A DNA stretch of 64,000 nt from CBDCRK01 sp965220955 (lineage in GTDB: Bacteria; Desulfobacterota; Binatia; Bin18; CBDCRK01). Positions 43,946-53,009 of this stretch are shown piece by piece (positions within the stretch are counted from its first letter, which is position 1; every line of letters starts with the position of its first letter). Below the pieces are notes generated by a model. The model did no database searches and was not told the DNA's origin. It saw only the letters and a program-made list of their open reading frames with translations. A program made the translations under genes and the position numbers. The stretch covers positions 186,001-250,000 of the forward strand of contig CBDCRK010000037.1 in NCBI GenBank assembly GCA_965220955.1, read 5' to 3'.

Positions 43946-44221
43946 ATGATTCAGGCACGCCTTACTATTAGAGGCCGGGTACAGGGGGTATGGTTTCGTG
44001 CTTCCGCCTGCGACCGGGCCCGCGAGCTGGGAGTAACCGGATGGGTACGCAATTGTCTTGATGGTAGTGTTGAGATCATGGCCGAGGGCGAAAAAGAATG
44101 CGTCCGGCGACTCATCCTCTGGTGTCATCAGGGACCAGGGGGAGCGCTGGTGACCGACGTAGAAGTAGAGTGGCAGACGCACCAAGAGGAGTTCAGGGAA
44201 TTCTCCGTACGATATCGATAA
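43946..44221 (+). CDS. acyP: Acylphosphatase
   Basis: This 91-residue protein is acylphosphatase, which hydrolyses carboxyl-phosphate bonds. The signature RVQGVWFRASACDRARELGVTGWVRN holds the catalytic Arg and Asn, and the C-terminal FSVRY closes the fold. The residue layout is canonical. It is convergent with the ABC permease gene at 44267. It is complete. Confidence 0.9.
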   Translation: MIQARLTIRGRVQGVWFRASACDRARELGVTGWVRNCLDGSVEIMAEGEKECVRRLILWCHQGPGGALVTDVEVEWQTHQEEFREFSVRYR

Positions 44222-44266
44222 CACCACTGAGGAAAACGAGAGTAGAGAGATGAGGATGGGAAAAAC

Positions 44267-45400
44267 TCATCCCAGCTTGGGCTTGGTTACGCGCACGGCA
44301 GCCCACAAGAAGACCAGAAAGAAAACCGTGAGGAAGACCAGATCCTGGGCTACGGCAGATAGGCCAGCCCCCTTAAGAATAATGGTCCGCAGGGCATGAG
44401 CAAAGTAGCGGGCGGGCAAGCAATGGGAAAGAAAACTGACCAAAGCAGGGAAATTCTCCGTTGGTACCAGAATGCCGGTGATAAGGACTGAGGGAAACAT
44501 AATAAAAAAACTCAAAAAGATGGCCTGTTGCTGATTCTGCGCCCAGGCGGAACAGAAAATGCCGAAAGCCATGGAAGCAAGCATGAACACTAGAGCCACA
44601 AAGAGGAGAAGTACCAGGCTTCCCTGAACGGCAATCCCGTAGCAGACAAAGTTCCCTACCAACATGGTCCCTAAACCTATGTACCCTACTCCAATATAGG
44701 GGATCATCTTGCCAATCATAATCTCGGAGAGAGAAAGGGGAGTGGAGAGAAGCTGCTCAAACGTACCGCGCTCCCTCTCCCGTACTAGAGCAAGAGCAGC
44801 AATCATAAAGAGAACCTGGGTCAGCATGTTAGCCGGCATAGCCGAGAGGAAACCGAAGCGATCCTTGATTCCAGGGTTATACCAGTAACGTTTCTCAATA
44901 GAGACGGCGGCACGGGTGAAGCGCTGCTCGGCACGATCGCGGGCGGGGAGCTGGCTCAAGGAGAACCTGGCCGCGGCCTGGGCGACGTAGCTCGTCAGTC
45001 TCAGTGCGCTGGTCGGCTTTGCCCCATTGATGAGTACCTGGATGGGTGCCTCCTGCTCGCGCTGGAGCTTGTTGTCAAAGTTCCAGGGTATCACCACCCC
45101 AACCATTCCATCCTGGCGGCGGAGAAAGTCCACTACCTCATCTTCACTTTGGGCAACCTCGGGCGGCTGGAGCGCGGTCATCGAGGATAGGTCCGTAATC
45201 AGGCGGCGGGAAAGGGTGGTTTGCGACTGATCGTACACAATCCATGGGGCATGGTTGACATCATTGGTGATCGCCAGGCCAAAGAGCACAAGATAGAGAA
45301 CGGGCTGCGCAAGAATAGCAGCCAGAAGCGCATGATCATGTAACATGGTCCGCCCCTCTTTACGGACCATGGCCAGAATATTGCGAAGCCGAAAACGCAC
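44267..45400 (-). CDS. ABC-2 type exporter permease (second)
   Basis: This 377-residue permease has an N-terminal transmembrane helix, a large extracytoplasmic domain of about 140 residues and a C-terminal set of five to six helices, as in YbhR/YbhS-type ABC-2 permeases. RERERGTFEQLLSTPLSLSEIMIGKMIPY is the family cytoplasmic loop. It forms the export channel with the preceding permease. It is the last gene of the operon that also encodes two ATPases, a HlyD-type adaptor and a TetR regulator. Substrate is unknown but a drug or fatty-acid-like compound is typical. Confidence 0.85.
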   Translation of the reverse strand: MRFRLRNILAMVRKEGRTMLHDHALLAAILAQPVLYLVLFGLAITNDVNHAPWIVYDQSQTTLSRRLITDLSSMTALQPPEVAQSEDEVVDFLRRQDGMVGVVIPWNFDNKLQREQEAPIQVLINGAKPTSALRLTSYVAQAAARFSLSQLPARDRAEQRFTRAAVSIEKRYWYNPGIKDRFGFLSAMPANMLTQVLFMIAALALVRERERGTFEQLLSTPLSLSEIMIGKMIPYIGVGYIGLGTMLVGNFVCYGIAVQGSLVLLLFVALVFMLASMAFGIFCSAWAQNQQQAIFLSFFIMFPSVLITGILVPTENFPALVSFLSHCLPARYFAHALRTIILKGAGLSAVAQDLVFLTVFFLVFLWAAVRVTKPKLG

Positions 45401-45414
45401 CGTTCGCTTTTCCT

Positions 45415-46563
45415 TTACGCCTGTTTTTTAATTGCGCGCGACGCCCGCACCAGAAAGAACAAGAGAAATCCCACAAGAAAGGCGATTTCCGGCCATAGCT
45501 CAGCGATCCCCTGACCCTTGAGGTAGATGCCCCGGGTGATGCGCAGGTAGTGGGTAAGGGGAACCACCTCGCCAATAACCCGAAAGGGCCAGGCCATAAG
45601 CGAGAGAGGAAAAACAGCATCCGAGAGCATCAACTGGGGAACCATAATGAGAACCGACCGCTCTACAGCGTCGGCGGAAGAATGAGCAATGCTGGAGATT
45701 AAAAGCCCTATAGACAAACCAATCAGCAGGAAAATAGGGGTGATGGCAAGCAGAAGCACAAGGCTTCCCGCCGGGACCACCCCAAAGATCAACCATCCCA
45801 CAACAATGATCAAAAGAACGGCGAGCATGGCCACCATGCCAAACGGGAGAATTTTTCCCAGAACCACTTCGGTAGGAGTGACCGGAGTGACCAGCAGTTG
45901 CTCAAAAGTACCCGCGTCGCGCTCACGGACTACAGCCAGGGTGGTGTTCAAGACCGTTACAAACATAGGAATCAGACCCAAAAGCCCCGGAATCATAAAC
46001 GCCGTACCAGAAAGAGTAGGATTGAACAGCACCCGTCTGGCAACACTCACAACTCCCGTAGCCCGAGGCCGTAGGTTACGTTCGGTAAGAGGGGTTCGCT
46101 CCAGGCGGGTACGGGCGTAAAAGGTAGTGGCAATGGTGGTGAGAAATCCCTCGGTACTGGTGCTGAGTGTAGTGTCTGACCCGTCTAACAGAAGCCCTAA
46201 CCGGACCTCCTTATTGTTAGCCATGGCTTCACTGAAATCCGCGGGAATCACCAGCGCTGCCCGGCAGCGTTCTCGGCTAAACATATCGTGGGCCTCATCA
46301 AGATCGTGGAGGGGAAGGACCACGAAATATCTGGTGGAATCAATAGCACGAATCAAATCTCGGCTTTCGCGGGTATGGGCGCGGTCAAGGAGGCCCAGAG
46401 GAAGGTGGTCAAAGTCTGTAGTAATAATGTAGGAGAAAAGGATGAGCTGGAAGACAGGAATAAGGAAAAGGACGGCAAGGGTGAAGCGGTCGCGGCGAAG
46501 CTCCAGAGACTCACGCCATAAAAGCGTCCACAGGCGTCCACTCTTCTCGCTTAGCCGTTTCAT
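45415..46563 (-). CDS. ABC-2 type exporter permease (first)
   Basis: This 382-residue permease has the same topology as its neighbour, with VRERDAGTFEQLLVTPVTPTEVVLGKILPF as the conserved loop. The two permeases correspond to YbhS and YbhR in an E. coli YbhGFSR-type system. It overlaps the upstream ATPase gene by ATGA and is 14 nt from the next permease. It looks complete. Confidence 0.85.
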   Translation of the reverse strand: MKRLSEKSGRLWTLLWRESLELRRDRFTLAVLFLIPVFQLILFSYIITTDFDHLPLGLLDRAHTRESRDLIRAIDSTRYFVVLPLHDLDEAHDMFSRERCRAALVIPADFSEAMANNKEVRLGLLLDGSDTTLSTSTEGFLTTIATTFYARTRLERTPLTERNLRPRATGVVSVARRVLFNPTLSGTAFMIPGLLGLIPMFVTVLNTTLAVVRERDAGTFEQLLVTPVTPTEVVLGKILPFGMVAMLAVLLIIVVGWLIFGVVPAGSLVLLLAITPIFLLIGLSIGLLISSIAHSSADAVERSVLIMVPQLMLSDAVFPLSLMAWPFRVIGEVVPLTHYLRITRGIYLKGQGIAELWPEIAFLVGFLLFFLVRASRAIKKQA

Positions 46564-47504
46564 GGCCGAGTTTCTCGATGTGCCCGGATCATGCCGGCAA
46601 AGACTTCTTCCAGGGAAGGAAGATCGGCAGCAAAGTTAAGCCCGGGGTCAATGGTTACCAGCTCGTGGCGCAGCCGATCGGTGCTCTGCACATGATTGTC
46701 AGGGAGCACAACAAAGACCTCTCCGTTGGCAGCAAACTGGGTGACAAATGTCCCCTGCAGTTTTTCTGCCGCACCTCTAACCACCTCGGAGTTGCCATGT
46801 AGAAGGCGCACTCGGTGGCCGCCGGCAAAATGTATTTTGAGCCCCTTGGGCGTATCTAAGCCAATAAGCCGTCCTTGGTCGATAAAGCCCACCCGATCGG
46901 TGTACTCCATCTCGTCGAGGTAGTGGGTTGTAACAAAGAGAGTTTTTCCTTCCTGTGCCAGCTCGCCAATGAGTCCCCAGAATACCTGCCGGTTCACCAC
47001 ATCCACGCCGGCCGTAGGCTCATCAAGAAAGACAATCTCCGGATTGTGCAGCAGCGAGCATACCAGTGCGACCCGCTGCCGGATACCGCCGGGCAACTCA
47101 CGAATGAAAGTGTTATCGAGCCCCGTTAAGCCTAAGCGAGGGTAGAGCAGCTGTTGCTGCGCCTTAACTTGCGCCGCAGGAACGCCATAGAGCCCGGCCA
47201 CAAACCTGGCATTCTCTTCGACAGTGAGGTTAGCGTACAGCGAGACCTTCTGGGACATATAGCCAATGCGTGAGCGGATGCCCTCCGCCTGCGTACGGAT
47301 ATCTAAGCCTGCCACCCTGGCGTTTCCTTCACTTGGCGTCAGCAGGCCGCAGAGCATGCGGATGGTGGTAGACTTGCCACTCCCGTTTGAGCCCAGAAAG
47401 CCAAATACCTCCCCGCGTTCCACCTGAAAGCTAACCTGGTCTACCGCGGTAAAAGCGCCAAAGTGACGGGTGAGGTTTTCAGCCACAAGAGGATGATCAT
47501 CCAC
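46560..47504 (-). CDS. ABC exporter ATP-binding protein (second)
   Basis: This 314-residue ATPase has Walker A (GSNGSGKST) near residue 39, an LPGGIRQR-type signature and Walker B IVFLDEPTAGVD. It overlaps its upstream neighbour by 8 bp. It corresponds to the C-terminal half of fused YbhF-type ATPases. A C-terminal regulatory extension of about 80 residues follows the ATPase core. It appears intact. Confidence 0.85.
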   Translation of the reverse strand: MDDHPLVAENLTRHFGAFTAVDQVSFQVERGEVFGFLGSNGSGKSTTIRMLCGLLTPSEGNARVAGLDIRTQAEGIRSRIGYMSQKVSLYANLTVEENARFVAGLYGVPAAQVKAQQQLLYPRLGLTGLDNTFIRELPGGIRQRVALVCSLLHNPEIVFLDEPTAGVDVVNRQVFWGLIGELAQEGKTLFVTTHYLDEMEYTDRVGFIDQGRLIGLDTPKGLKIHFAGGHRVRLLHGNSEVVRGAAEKLQGTFVTQFAANGEVFVVLPDNHVQSTDRLRHELVTIDPGLNFAADLPSLEEVFAGMIRAHRETRP

Positions 47505-48420
47505 GGGCTTCGGCCTCGTGGGTCAGATGAGTAAAGACCATCTCTAAGGTAGGGGACAGCTGTTCTATCCAAACATGCCCCACTCCTATTTCCTGTAGAG
47601 CGGCAAGGATTTGCGGAGTTTCTAAAGCGGTTTCCACTGTCAGGCTTCCGTCTGTTGTGTGAGCTCGGGTGAGCCAGGGAGCGTTTTGTACGGCTGCCAG
47701 TAACGCTTCGCCCTCATCTCCTATCACCCGGTAAGCATAGTGAGGATAACTTGACTTTACTTTGGCCGGGGTCCCCCGTATACGGATACGGCCCTTGTAG
47801 AGATAGATCATTTCATCGCAACGTTCGGCTTCGTCCAGGTAGCCAGTAGACACAATCACGGCTACACCCTGAAGCTGCCGCAGGATCTCCCATACCTCAC
47901 CCCGAGCAATTACATCGACCCCATTGTTGGGCTCATCGAGGATCAAAATCTCAGGCTGATGAATGAGAGCACAAATAATGGCAAGCTTTTGCTTCATACC
48001 GCCAGAGAGAGCAGAGGTCAGACGGGTAGGGAAGTTCTCTAACTGGGCAATGGCGAGCAGCTCATCGGCCCGCCGGCGAAACTCTTTGCGAGGAATGCCA
48101 TGAACATCGGCAAAAAACTGTAGGTTGTGAATAACGCTCAGGTCAGGATAGAGGCTAAAAGCCTGAGGCACATAGCCCAGACGTTCCCTGATGCTGTACG
48201 GCTCATGGACAATATCGTAGCCAAGGACCTGGGCCCTCTCGGCCTGAAACTCCAAGAGTCCCACCAGAACTCGCAAAAGAGTGGTCTTGCCTGCTCCGTC
48301 CGGTCCCACCACACCGAAGACACAGGGCTGATCAAGAGTGAGATCGACCCCGTCCAGCGCAACAGTAGCACCAAAGCGTTTACAGAGGCTCTTAAGAACA
48401 ATAATGGGGGCAGTAGCCAT
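47497..48420 (-). CDS. ABC exporter ATP-binding protein (first)
   Basis: This 307-residue ATPase has Walker A (GPDGAGKTT) near residue 38, an LSGGMKQK signature and Walker B ILILDEPNNGVD. The N-terminal part is more typical of the first half of YbhF. Together with the next gene it makes the two ATPase halves as separate proteins. It starts 129 nt after the HlyD stop, with the palindrome at 48437-48510 in the gap. Confidence 0.85.
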   Translation of the reverse strand: MATAPIIVLKSLCKRFGATVALDGVDLTLDQPCVFGVVGPDGAGKTTLLRVLVGLLEFQAERAQVLGYDIVHEPYSIRERLGYVPQAFSLYPDLSVIHNLQFFADVHGIPRKEFRRRADELLAIAQLENFPTRLTSALSGGMKQKLAIICALIHQPEILILDEPNNGVDVIARGEVWEILRQLQGVAVIVSTGYLDEAERCDEMIYLYKGRIRIRGTPAKVKSSYPHYAYRVIGDEGEALLAAVQNAPWLTRAHTTDGSLTVETALETPQILAALQEIGVGHVWIEQLSPTLEMVFTHLTHEAEARG

Positions 48421-48436
48421 AGGCTTTATCCTACCT

Positions 48437-48510
48437 CCTCACCCTAGCCCTCTCCTCAGAGAGGAGAGGGAATCCTCCTCTCCCTTCCAGGGAGAGGATT
48501 GAGGTGAGGG
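48437..48510. repeat. Palindromic CCTCACCC element within the exporter operon
   Basis: The element begins CCTCACCCTAGCCCTCTCC and ends GGAGAGGATTGAGGTGAGGG, with a further inner hairpin (CTCTCCTCAGAGAGGAGAG). It lies in the gap between the HlyD gene and the first ATPase. It resembles 43867-43934 and may reduce read-through. Confidence 0.8.
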
Positions 48511-48548
48511 TTATAGAATAGGCTTTAATCCGTAATCGCAAATCGGTA

Positions 48549-49595
48549 CTATGGATTCTCTGCCATCTCAGGTGTAGCCTTACTTTGTCCGTCCCAATAA
48601 ACCGTCCCCTCCATCCCCGGCTTGAGCGTTCCCGGGCCCTCCAAGATCCGTACCTTGGCGGCAAACACCTGAGTAATACGATCGCTACGGATCTCAATGT
48701 TTTTAGGAGTAAACTGGGCCATGTCTTCAATAAAGCTGACTTCACCAGGAAAAAACGTGTCAGGTAGGGCGTCGGGCTCGAGGCGCACTGGATCCCCCAA
48801 ATGCACCTTACCCAGGTCCGGGACCGGAATATAAATCCGCACATATTTATCCAGGGGATCGAGCAATGTGGCTATACCGGTACCGGGATTGACATACTCC
48901 CCCTCACGAATCAGGCGGGTTTGCACCGTGCACTCACAGGGCGAACGAATGGTATACTTATCCAGGACAATGCGCATCTCATTGAGCTTTTCGCGCTCCA
49001 CGTCTAGCTGGCGTTTGAGCACCTCCAGGTTATCCTCGGCAATCTGGATCTGGCGAAGATTAGCCTCGGCGTTGGTTAGCGCCTCACGCTCGCGAGCCAG
49101 TACGTTTTGCGTTACTTCTAAACGGTTCTTGGCCTGATCATATATTCGTTCTTCCAGGACTTCCTCCTTCAGGAGAGTCTCACTGCGCTGGAACTCTTTG
49201 CGGGCAAACTCCAGATCAGACACGGCCCTGGCCACATTGGCTTTGGCCGAACGAACCCGGGCAGGGTAGAGGTCCCGAGTCAGGGTTAGCTGGTTTTTCG
49301 CTTGGCGAATATTGGCCCTAAGAAGCGCCAATTTGAGTTCTTGTTGAACTACCTGAGACTGGAACTCACGGGCGTCTATTTCTGCCAGGATATCCTCCAC
49401 TTTGACCCGGCTGCCCTCAGTAATCTGTACTCTCCGCACCCGTCCGGTAATCTCGCTCTTGACCACCTTCTCTTCTCCCTCAACAAAGCCGGTAAAATAG
49501 AGCAAGCCGACCTCTTGAGAGGTGAAATAATACGCTCCACCACCAACGCCGCCAGCAAGAAGAAGAACCACTAGTACAATAATACGGCGCTTCAT
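48549..49595 (-). CDS. HlyD/MFP-type periplasmic adaptor
   Basis: This 348-residue adaptor has an N-terminal membrane anchor (IIVLVVLLLAGGVGGGAYYF), a barrel-sandwich segment, a long coiled-coil (about residues 95-205) and a C-terminal beta-barrel domain. It links the ABC exporter to the outer membrane, the role of YbhG. The coiled coil is of the membrane-fusion-protein type. The gene begins 7 nt after the tetR stop and is clearly in the same operon. Confidence 0.87.
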   Translation of the reverse strand: MKRRIIVLVVLLLAGGVGGGAYYFTSQEVGLLYFTGFVEGEEKVVKSEITGRVRRVQITEGSRVKVEDILAEIDAREFQSQVVQQELKLALLRANIRQAKNQLTLTRDLYPARVRSAKANVARAVSDLEFARKEFQRSETLLKEEVLEERIYDQAKNRLEVTQNVLAREREALTNAEANLRQIQIAEDNLEVLKRQLDVEREKLNEMRIVLDKYTIRSPCECTVQTRLIREGEYVNPGTGIATLLDPLDKYVRIYIPVPDLGKVHLGDPVRLEPDALPDTFFPGEVSFIEDMAQFTPKNIEIRSDRITQVFAAKVRILEGPGTLKPGMEGTVYWDGQSKATPEMAENP

Positions 49596-49602
49596 GATGA
49601 CC

Positions 49603-50274
49603 TCATCTTCCAGTGTTGCTTGCTTGGGGGGAGAGTCCGTGAAGAAAAATATCGGTCAAAGTGTGCAAAATCTTGCTTTCGGAGAAGGGGGTAAACTTCC
49701 TGCCACCCAGGTGCTCTTGCGAGAGCGCCATTGCCAGAAACATGCCGGCAAAAGCTCGGGAGGCCAGAATGGGGTCCACAAGACGGCACTCTCCGGCTGC
49801 CATGGCCTGCTCAAAAATTTCCGCCACCCTACGGTTGAGTTCCAACAACACCCGGCGAAAGTATAATTCGCCCCATTCTGGATAGCGCAAAGTTTCGGCC
49901 ATAATCATACTGAAGAAGGCCCGGTACTCCGGGGTACAGCAGCGGCGATAGACGATCTGCGCCTGCCGGTGTAGAGATCGGGAGAAACTCTCAACCTCGC
50001 CATCGCTTTGGGCTCTCTGCAGCCCTGCGGACAGACTTTCGGCAGTCGGCATGACCTGCTGGGCGGCAGCAATAAAGAGGTCTTCCTTGTTTTTAAAGTA
50101 AAGGTAGATTGTGCCTTTGCTGATGCCCGCCTCCCTAGCAACTTCCTCGAGATTGGTCTTATGAAAACCGCGGCGGCAGAACACCCGCATAGCAGCGTCG
50201 AGAATTTCCTCGGGTCTCTTCTCTGGACGCCGCCGCCAGCGAGGCTGGCACATTTGCACAGCAGGTGTAGCCAT
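49603..50274 (-). CDS. TetR/AcrR-family regulator of the exporter operon
   Basis: This 223-residue regulator has an N-terminal TetR HTH domain (ILDAAMRVFCRRGFHKTNLEEVAREAGISKGTIYLYFKNKEDL) and a helical C-terminal ligand domain. It is the first gene of the exporter operon and would repress it until an effector binds. A matching inverted repeat (50288-50309) lies directly upstream. The basic N-terminal extension before the HTH (about 18 residues, Arg-rich) is unusual. Confidence 0.88.
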   Translation of the reverse strand: MATPAVQMCQPRWRRRPEKRPEEILDAAMRVFCRRGFHKTNLEEVAREAGISKGTIYLYFKNKEDLFIAAAQQVMPTAESLSAGLQRAQSDGEVESFSRSLHRQAQIVYRRCCTPEYRAFFSMIMAETLRYPEWGELYFRRVLLELNRRVAEIFEQAMAAGECRLVDPILASRAFAGMFLAMALSQEHLGGRKFTPFSESKILHTLTDIFLHGLSPQASNTGR

Positions 50275-50287
50275 AAAAGATCTACTT

Positions 50288-50309
50288 AATAACTGACGCG
50301 GTAGTTATT
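50288..50309 (-). promoter_or_regulatory. Inverted repeat, likely TetR operator
   Basis: AATAACT and AGTTATT are perfect 7-bp arms with an 8-bp spacer, 14 bp upstream of the tetR start. This is the usual position for autoregulation by a TetR protein. Confidence 0.65.
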
Positions 50310-50363
50310 TATAAGAAAACGATACAGGTGTCAACCAGGATTAGGGATAAGGAGATAGGCAGG

Positions 50364-51638
50364 TTATTTCCCCTGCCGCATAAGCGCTCTTGTCTGAAAC
50401 ATGCTCTCCTTAAGAGGCTCGTTGTAAATGCTCTTGGGACTCATAAACGTAGCGCCTCGCTGAGCGTCGTAATCAATCCAGCTTTCGCCAAAATAGAGAG
50501 GAATCTCGACCCCATTTCTATAGGGGTAGAAGTCCGGATGGGCGGGCACCAAAAAAGTAGTGCGGAAATGATGACCCTCGCGATCATAGGCCAAGCCATA
50601 GGCTACCCAGTAAGATTGCGCGTCGAAGTACAGCATCCGGCGGCTGTAAGGATGGGAAGACTCTTTGGGGATTGCTTCTACCACATAGACCTTACGCAAC
50701 TCCCAGGGATGAGCCGGATACCATCCCCCCTTGCCCCCAAACTGGGGCTCGGGGGCCTTTTCAGCGCCCGGCACCAGCATCACTTTTCCTCCCAGAGACT
50801 TCCACTCATAGGCATGGATATATCCCTGGAAGCCGGTCTGATCTTCGGTGAGAAAGTCCATACCACCCGAAGCCTCATAAGGATTGTAAACGGTTCTGCG
50901 GATGCGCCGGGTTCTTGGGTCAAATATCCATTGCGCATCAGGCTCTTTATCCTTGTCCATACGATAGGCTAGGATTAGTGTTCCCTCTTGGTCCATGGGA
51001 GAGAGAAAACGACTATACCGCTTCATGAACACTCCTTCTTTCTGCCACTGTCCGTGATTGCTGTCCGGGTGAGGACGATGTAGCCCGTACATAAAGGCAG
51101 CATAGAAACTGGTCGAGCGTTCTACGGTGCCGGAACTGCTAAGCTGTCTAATTGTTGGCCAGAACTGCCCGGTATCACCCATTTCTCGAAAGCGGTTATT
51201 CCAGGCAATCTCCTCCCCGGCCCTAGGGGTTTGGGGATCAATAAGGGGAAAGGGAAGGCCAGCTCCAAAGTTTTTTAGCTCCCCAGCGCCGATCTTCACT
51301 CTGCCATGATTCTCAATGCTGGCATTGATAAACGCTTCGCTGTGGAGAAAGTTCGTTGTTTCCTGCACGGTTATAGTAAAGTCCCCGGCCTGGAGATATT
51401 GAAAAATCTCCGGCGGCAATAAGTCTTGGGCAACACTGGCATTACTCTGGTCAATCTTCATACCTACACTAATGCCCGGAACCTGGGGTGGGCCCTGAAG
51501 ATAAGGATAAAAGGCAGCCCGGGCTTTCTCTTGTACCGTATCCTCTCCCTCTGCCCGCACCGCCGTGGTGGAGGATACAACACAGAGGAAAACCGCCAAA
51601 AAAGACCCAAGAATGCAGATGTCCCTTTTCGTTGGCAT
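50364..51638 (-). CDS. DUF1329 family exported protein
   Basis: This 424-residue protein has a Sec signal peptide (cleavage after VRA) and the DUF1329 fold, related to LolA/LolB-like lipoprotein carriers. Family features include FTITVQETTNF and YRMDKDKEPDAQWIFDPRTRRIRR. Proteins of this family are found in the cell envelope and often sit next to exporters or RND transporters. It lies upstream of the exporter operon on the same strand with its own promoter region, which has an inverted repeat at 51677-51690. The function is not established. Confidence 0.8.
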   Translation of the reverse strand: MPTKRDICILGSFLAVFLCVVSSTTAVRAEGEDTVQEKARAAFYPYLQGPPQVPGISVGMKIDQSNASVAQDLLPPEIFQYLQAGDFTITVQETTNFLHSEAFINASIENHGRVKIGAGELKNFGAGLPFPLIDPQTPRAGEEIAWNNRFREMGDTGQFWPTIRQLSSSGTVERSTSFYAAFMYGLHRPHPDSNHGQWQKEGVFMKRYSRFLSPMDQEGTLILAYRMDKDKEPDAQWIFDPRTRRIRRTVYNPYEASGGMDFLTEDQTGFQGYIHAYEWKSLGGKVMLVPGAEKAPEPQFGGKGGWYPAHPWELRKVYVVEAIPKESSHPYSRRMLYFDAQSYWVAYGLAYDREGHHFRTTFLVPAHPDFYPYRNGVEIPLYFGESWIDYDAQRGATFMSPKSIYNEPLKESMFQTRALMRQGK

Positions 51639-51676
51639 AGTAACATGTCCTCCTGATTGGGATTTTTGCCAGAACT

Positions 51677-51690
51677 AGACCGGTCGGTCT
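51677..51690 (-). promoter_or_regulatory. Inverted repeat upstream of the DUF1329 gene
   Basis: AGACC and GGTCT form 5-bp arms separated by 4 bp, within a CTAGACCGGTCGGTCTG sequence of the type bound by TetR-family regulators. It lies 39 bp upstream of the ATG. Confidence 0.5.
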
Positions 51691-51787
51691 GTATCAGACG
51701 TCTATGTCTGTGTCAATGATAATGCTGGAGCCAGGCAGGCAGAAACGGTTGCCGGAGGTTGTTCAAGATCATCCTACCTTGTCAAAG

Positions 51788-52585
51788 CTATGACGCGGGA
51801 TTGAGGTTGACGGTAAGCTTGGCAAGCTGAAAATCAAAGGGAAGATCTTTTTGTAGCAACTGAGCACAACGGACTATTTCAGCCTGTGAAACCTGGGCCT
51901 TGGTGGCAAAGGCAATAGTATTGTATGAGGCCTCGCCAGGTAACAACCATAACTCGCGAAATACAGAACCAATCCTCTTAAGCATTCTTTTGAAGTACAA
52001 CTGATCGGTGCTGATTAAATTGGCTACAAAGATTCCCTTTAAAGAAAGTCGCCTATTGACCTCGGTAAAAAACTCCAAGGTAGAAAGCGGTTGAGGCAGT
52101 TTATTGGCTAGATACGCGTCCAGAACAATAATGTCATAATTTTTTCCTGGATTTTTTATAAAAAGAGCAGCGTCATCAATAAACAGTTGTACTCTTGGTG
52201 TGATCATGAAATAAAAATATTGTTGGGCAACCTTAGCCATCTCCGGATCTATTTCGACAACGTCAATACCAGCTCGTTTATTAATATCAGCCAGAGCCAT
52301 GGGAATAGAACCGCCACCTAACCCTAAGACTAAAATCGACTTAGGATCAGGATAAAAGGCAAGACCAAGCAAAATGTTCCGGGCATATTCGAGATCAGGC
52401 AAGACCGGATTACTAATATCAATGGCTGTTTGCCTGACGGTAGAAGGGGAGCAGAGGGTAAGTATATTTCCCTCCTGAGTGACTAAGATACTGTTAAAGT
52501 CGGACTGGGCCCGATAGAGCACTCTTCTTTTCTCTTTGACCGGCCTTCTAGTAAGTTTGTTCATCATTTTTCGCAAAGTAGCCAT
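51788..52585 (-). CDS. Spermidine synthase-like methyltransferase-fold protein
   Basis: This 265-residue protein has the class I fold of spermidine synthases: LVLGLGGGSIPMALADI is motif I, DVVEIDPEMAKVAQQYF is motif II, and NYDIIVLDAY is the motif IV segment. It lacks membrane helices and differs from SpeE in key regions, so a polyamine role is possible but not shown. ATG at 52585 avoids the extended N-terminus that overlaps the DUF35 gene. It is on the same strand as the thiolase pair, 10 nt downstream of the DUF35 stop. Confidence 0.72.
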   Translation of the reverse strand: MATLRKMMNKLTRRPVKEKRRVLYRAQSDFNSILVTQEGNILTLCSPSTVRQTAIDISNPVLPDLEYARNILLGLAFYPDPKSILVLGLGGGSIPMALADINKRAGIDVVEIDPEMAKVAQQYFYFMITPRVQLFIDDAALFIKNPGKNYDIIVLDAYLANKLPQPLSTLEFFTEVNRRLSLKGIFVANLISTDQLYFKRMLKRIGSVFRELWLLPGEASYNTIAFATKAQVSQAEIVRCAQLLQKDLPFDFQLAKLTVNLNPAS

Positions 52586-52595
52586 GGCGCTAGAC

Positions 52596-53009
52596 CTACG
52601 CTGGCCGGAACTTTGGTACTGAGATTTCTTCGGTCCAGTCTTCAAATACCACCTCCACCGGCAGGCCAATATACACGTTCTCTGGCGCACAGCCGACCAC
52701 ATTGCTCATTATCTGCGGTCCTTCGTCGAGGGTAATCAGAGCAACAACATAAGGCACTTCGTGGGCAAACGCCTTGGTAACTGGGCGGTAGACAATAGTG
52801 AACGACAGGATCTTGCCTCGACCCGAGGTCTTCACCCACTCGACCTGGTCACTCATGCAGGCGGTGCAGTAAAGACGTGGATAGAACTGACATTGCCCGC
52901 ACGCAGCGCACTTCTGAATGCGCAGCTCATGGTTCTGACAACCCTCCCAGTATGGTTGGGTCTCACGGGTAGGCACAGGAACCGGTTTGCTTGCGGGTGT
53001 TGCCATCAC
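52596..53009 (-). CDS. DUF35 (OB-fold, zinc-ribbon) acyl-CoA-binding protein
   Basis: This 137-residue protein has a zinc ribbon (CAACGQCQFYPRLYCTAC) and a DUF35 OB fold. Such proteins pair with thiolase-like enzymes, contributing to acyl-CoA binding. Its start overlaps the thiolase stop as ATGA, so the two proteins are made together. All four zinc cysteines are present. Confidence 0.88.
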   Translation of the reverse strand: MMATPASKPVPVPTRETQPYWEGCQNHELRIQKCAACGQCQFYPRLYCTACMSDQVEWVKTSGRGKILSFTIVYRPVTKAFAHEVPYVVALITLDEGPQIMSNVVGCAPENVYIGLPVEVVFEDWTEEISVPKFRPA

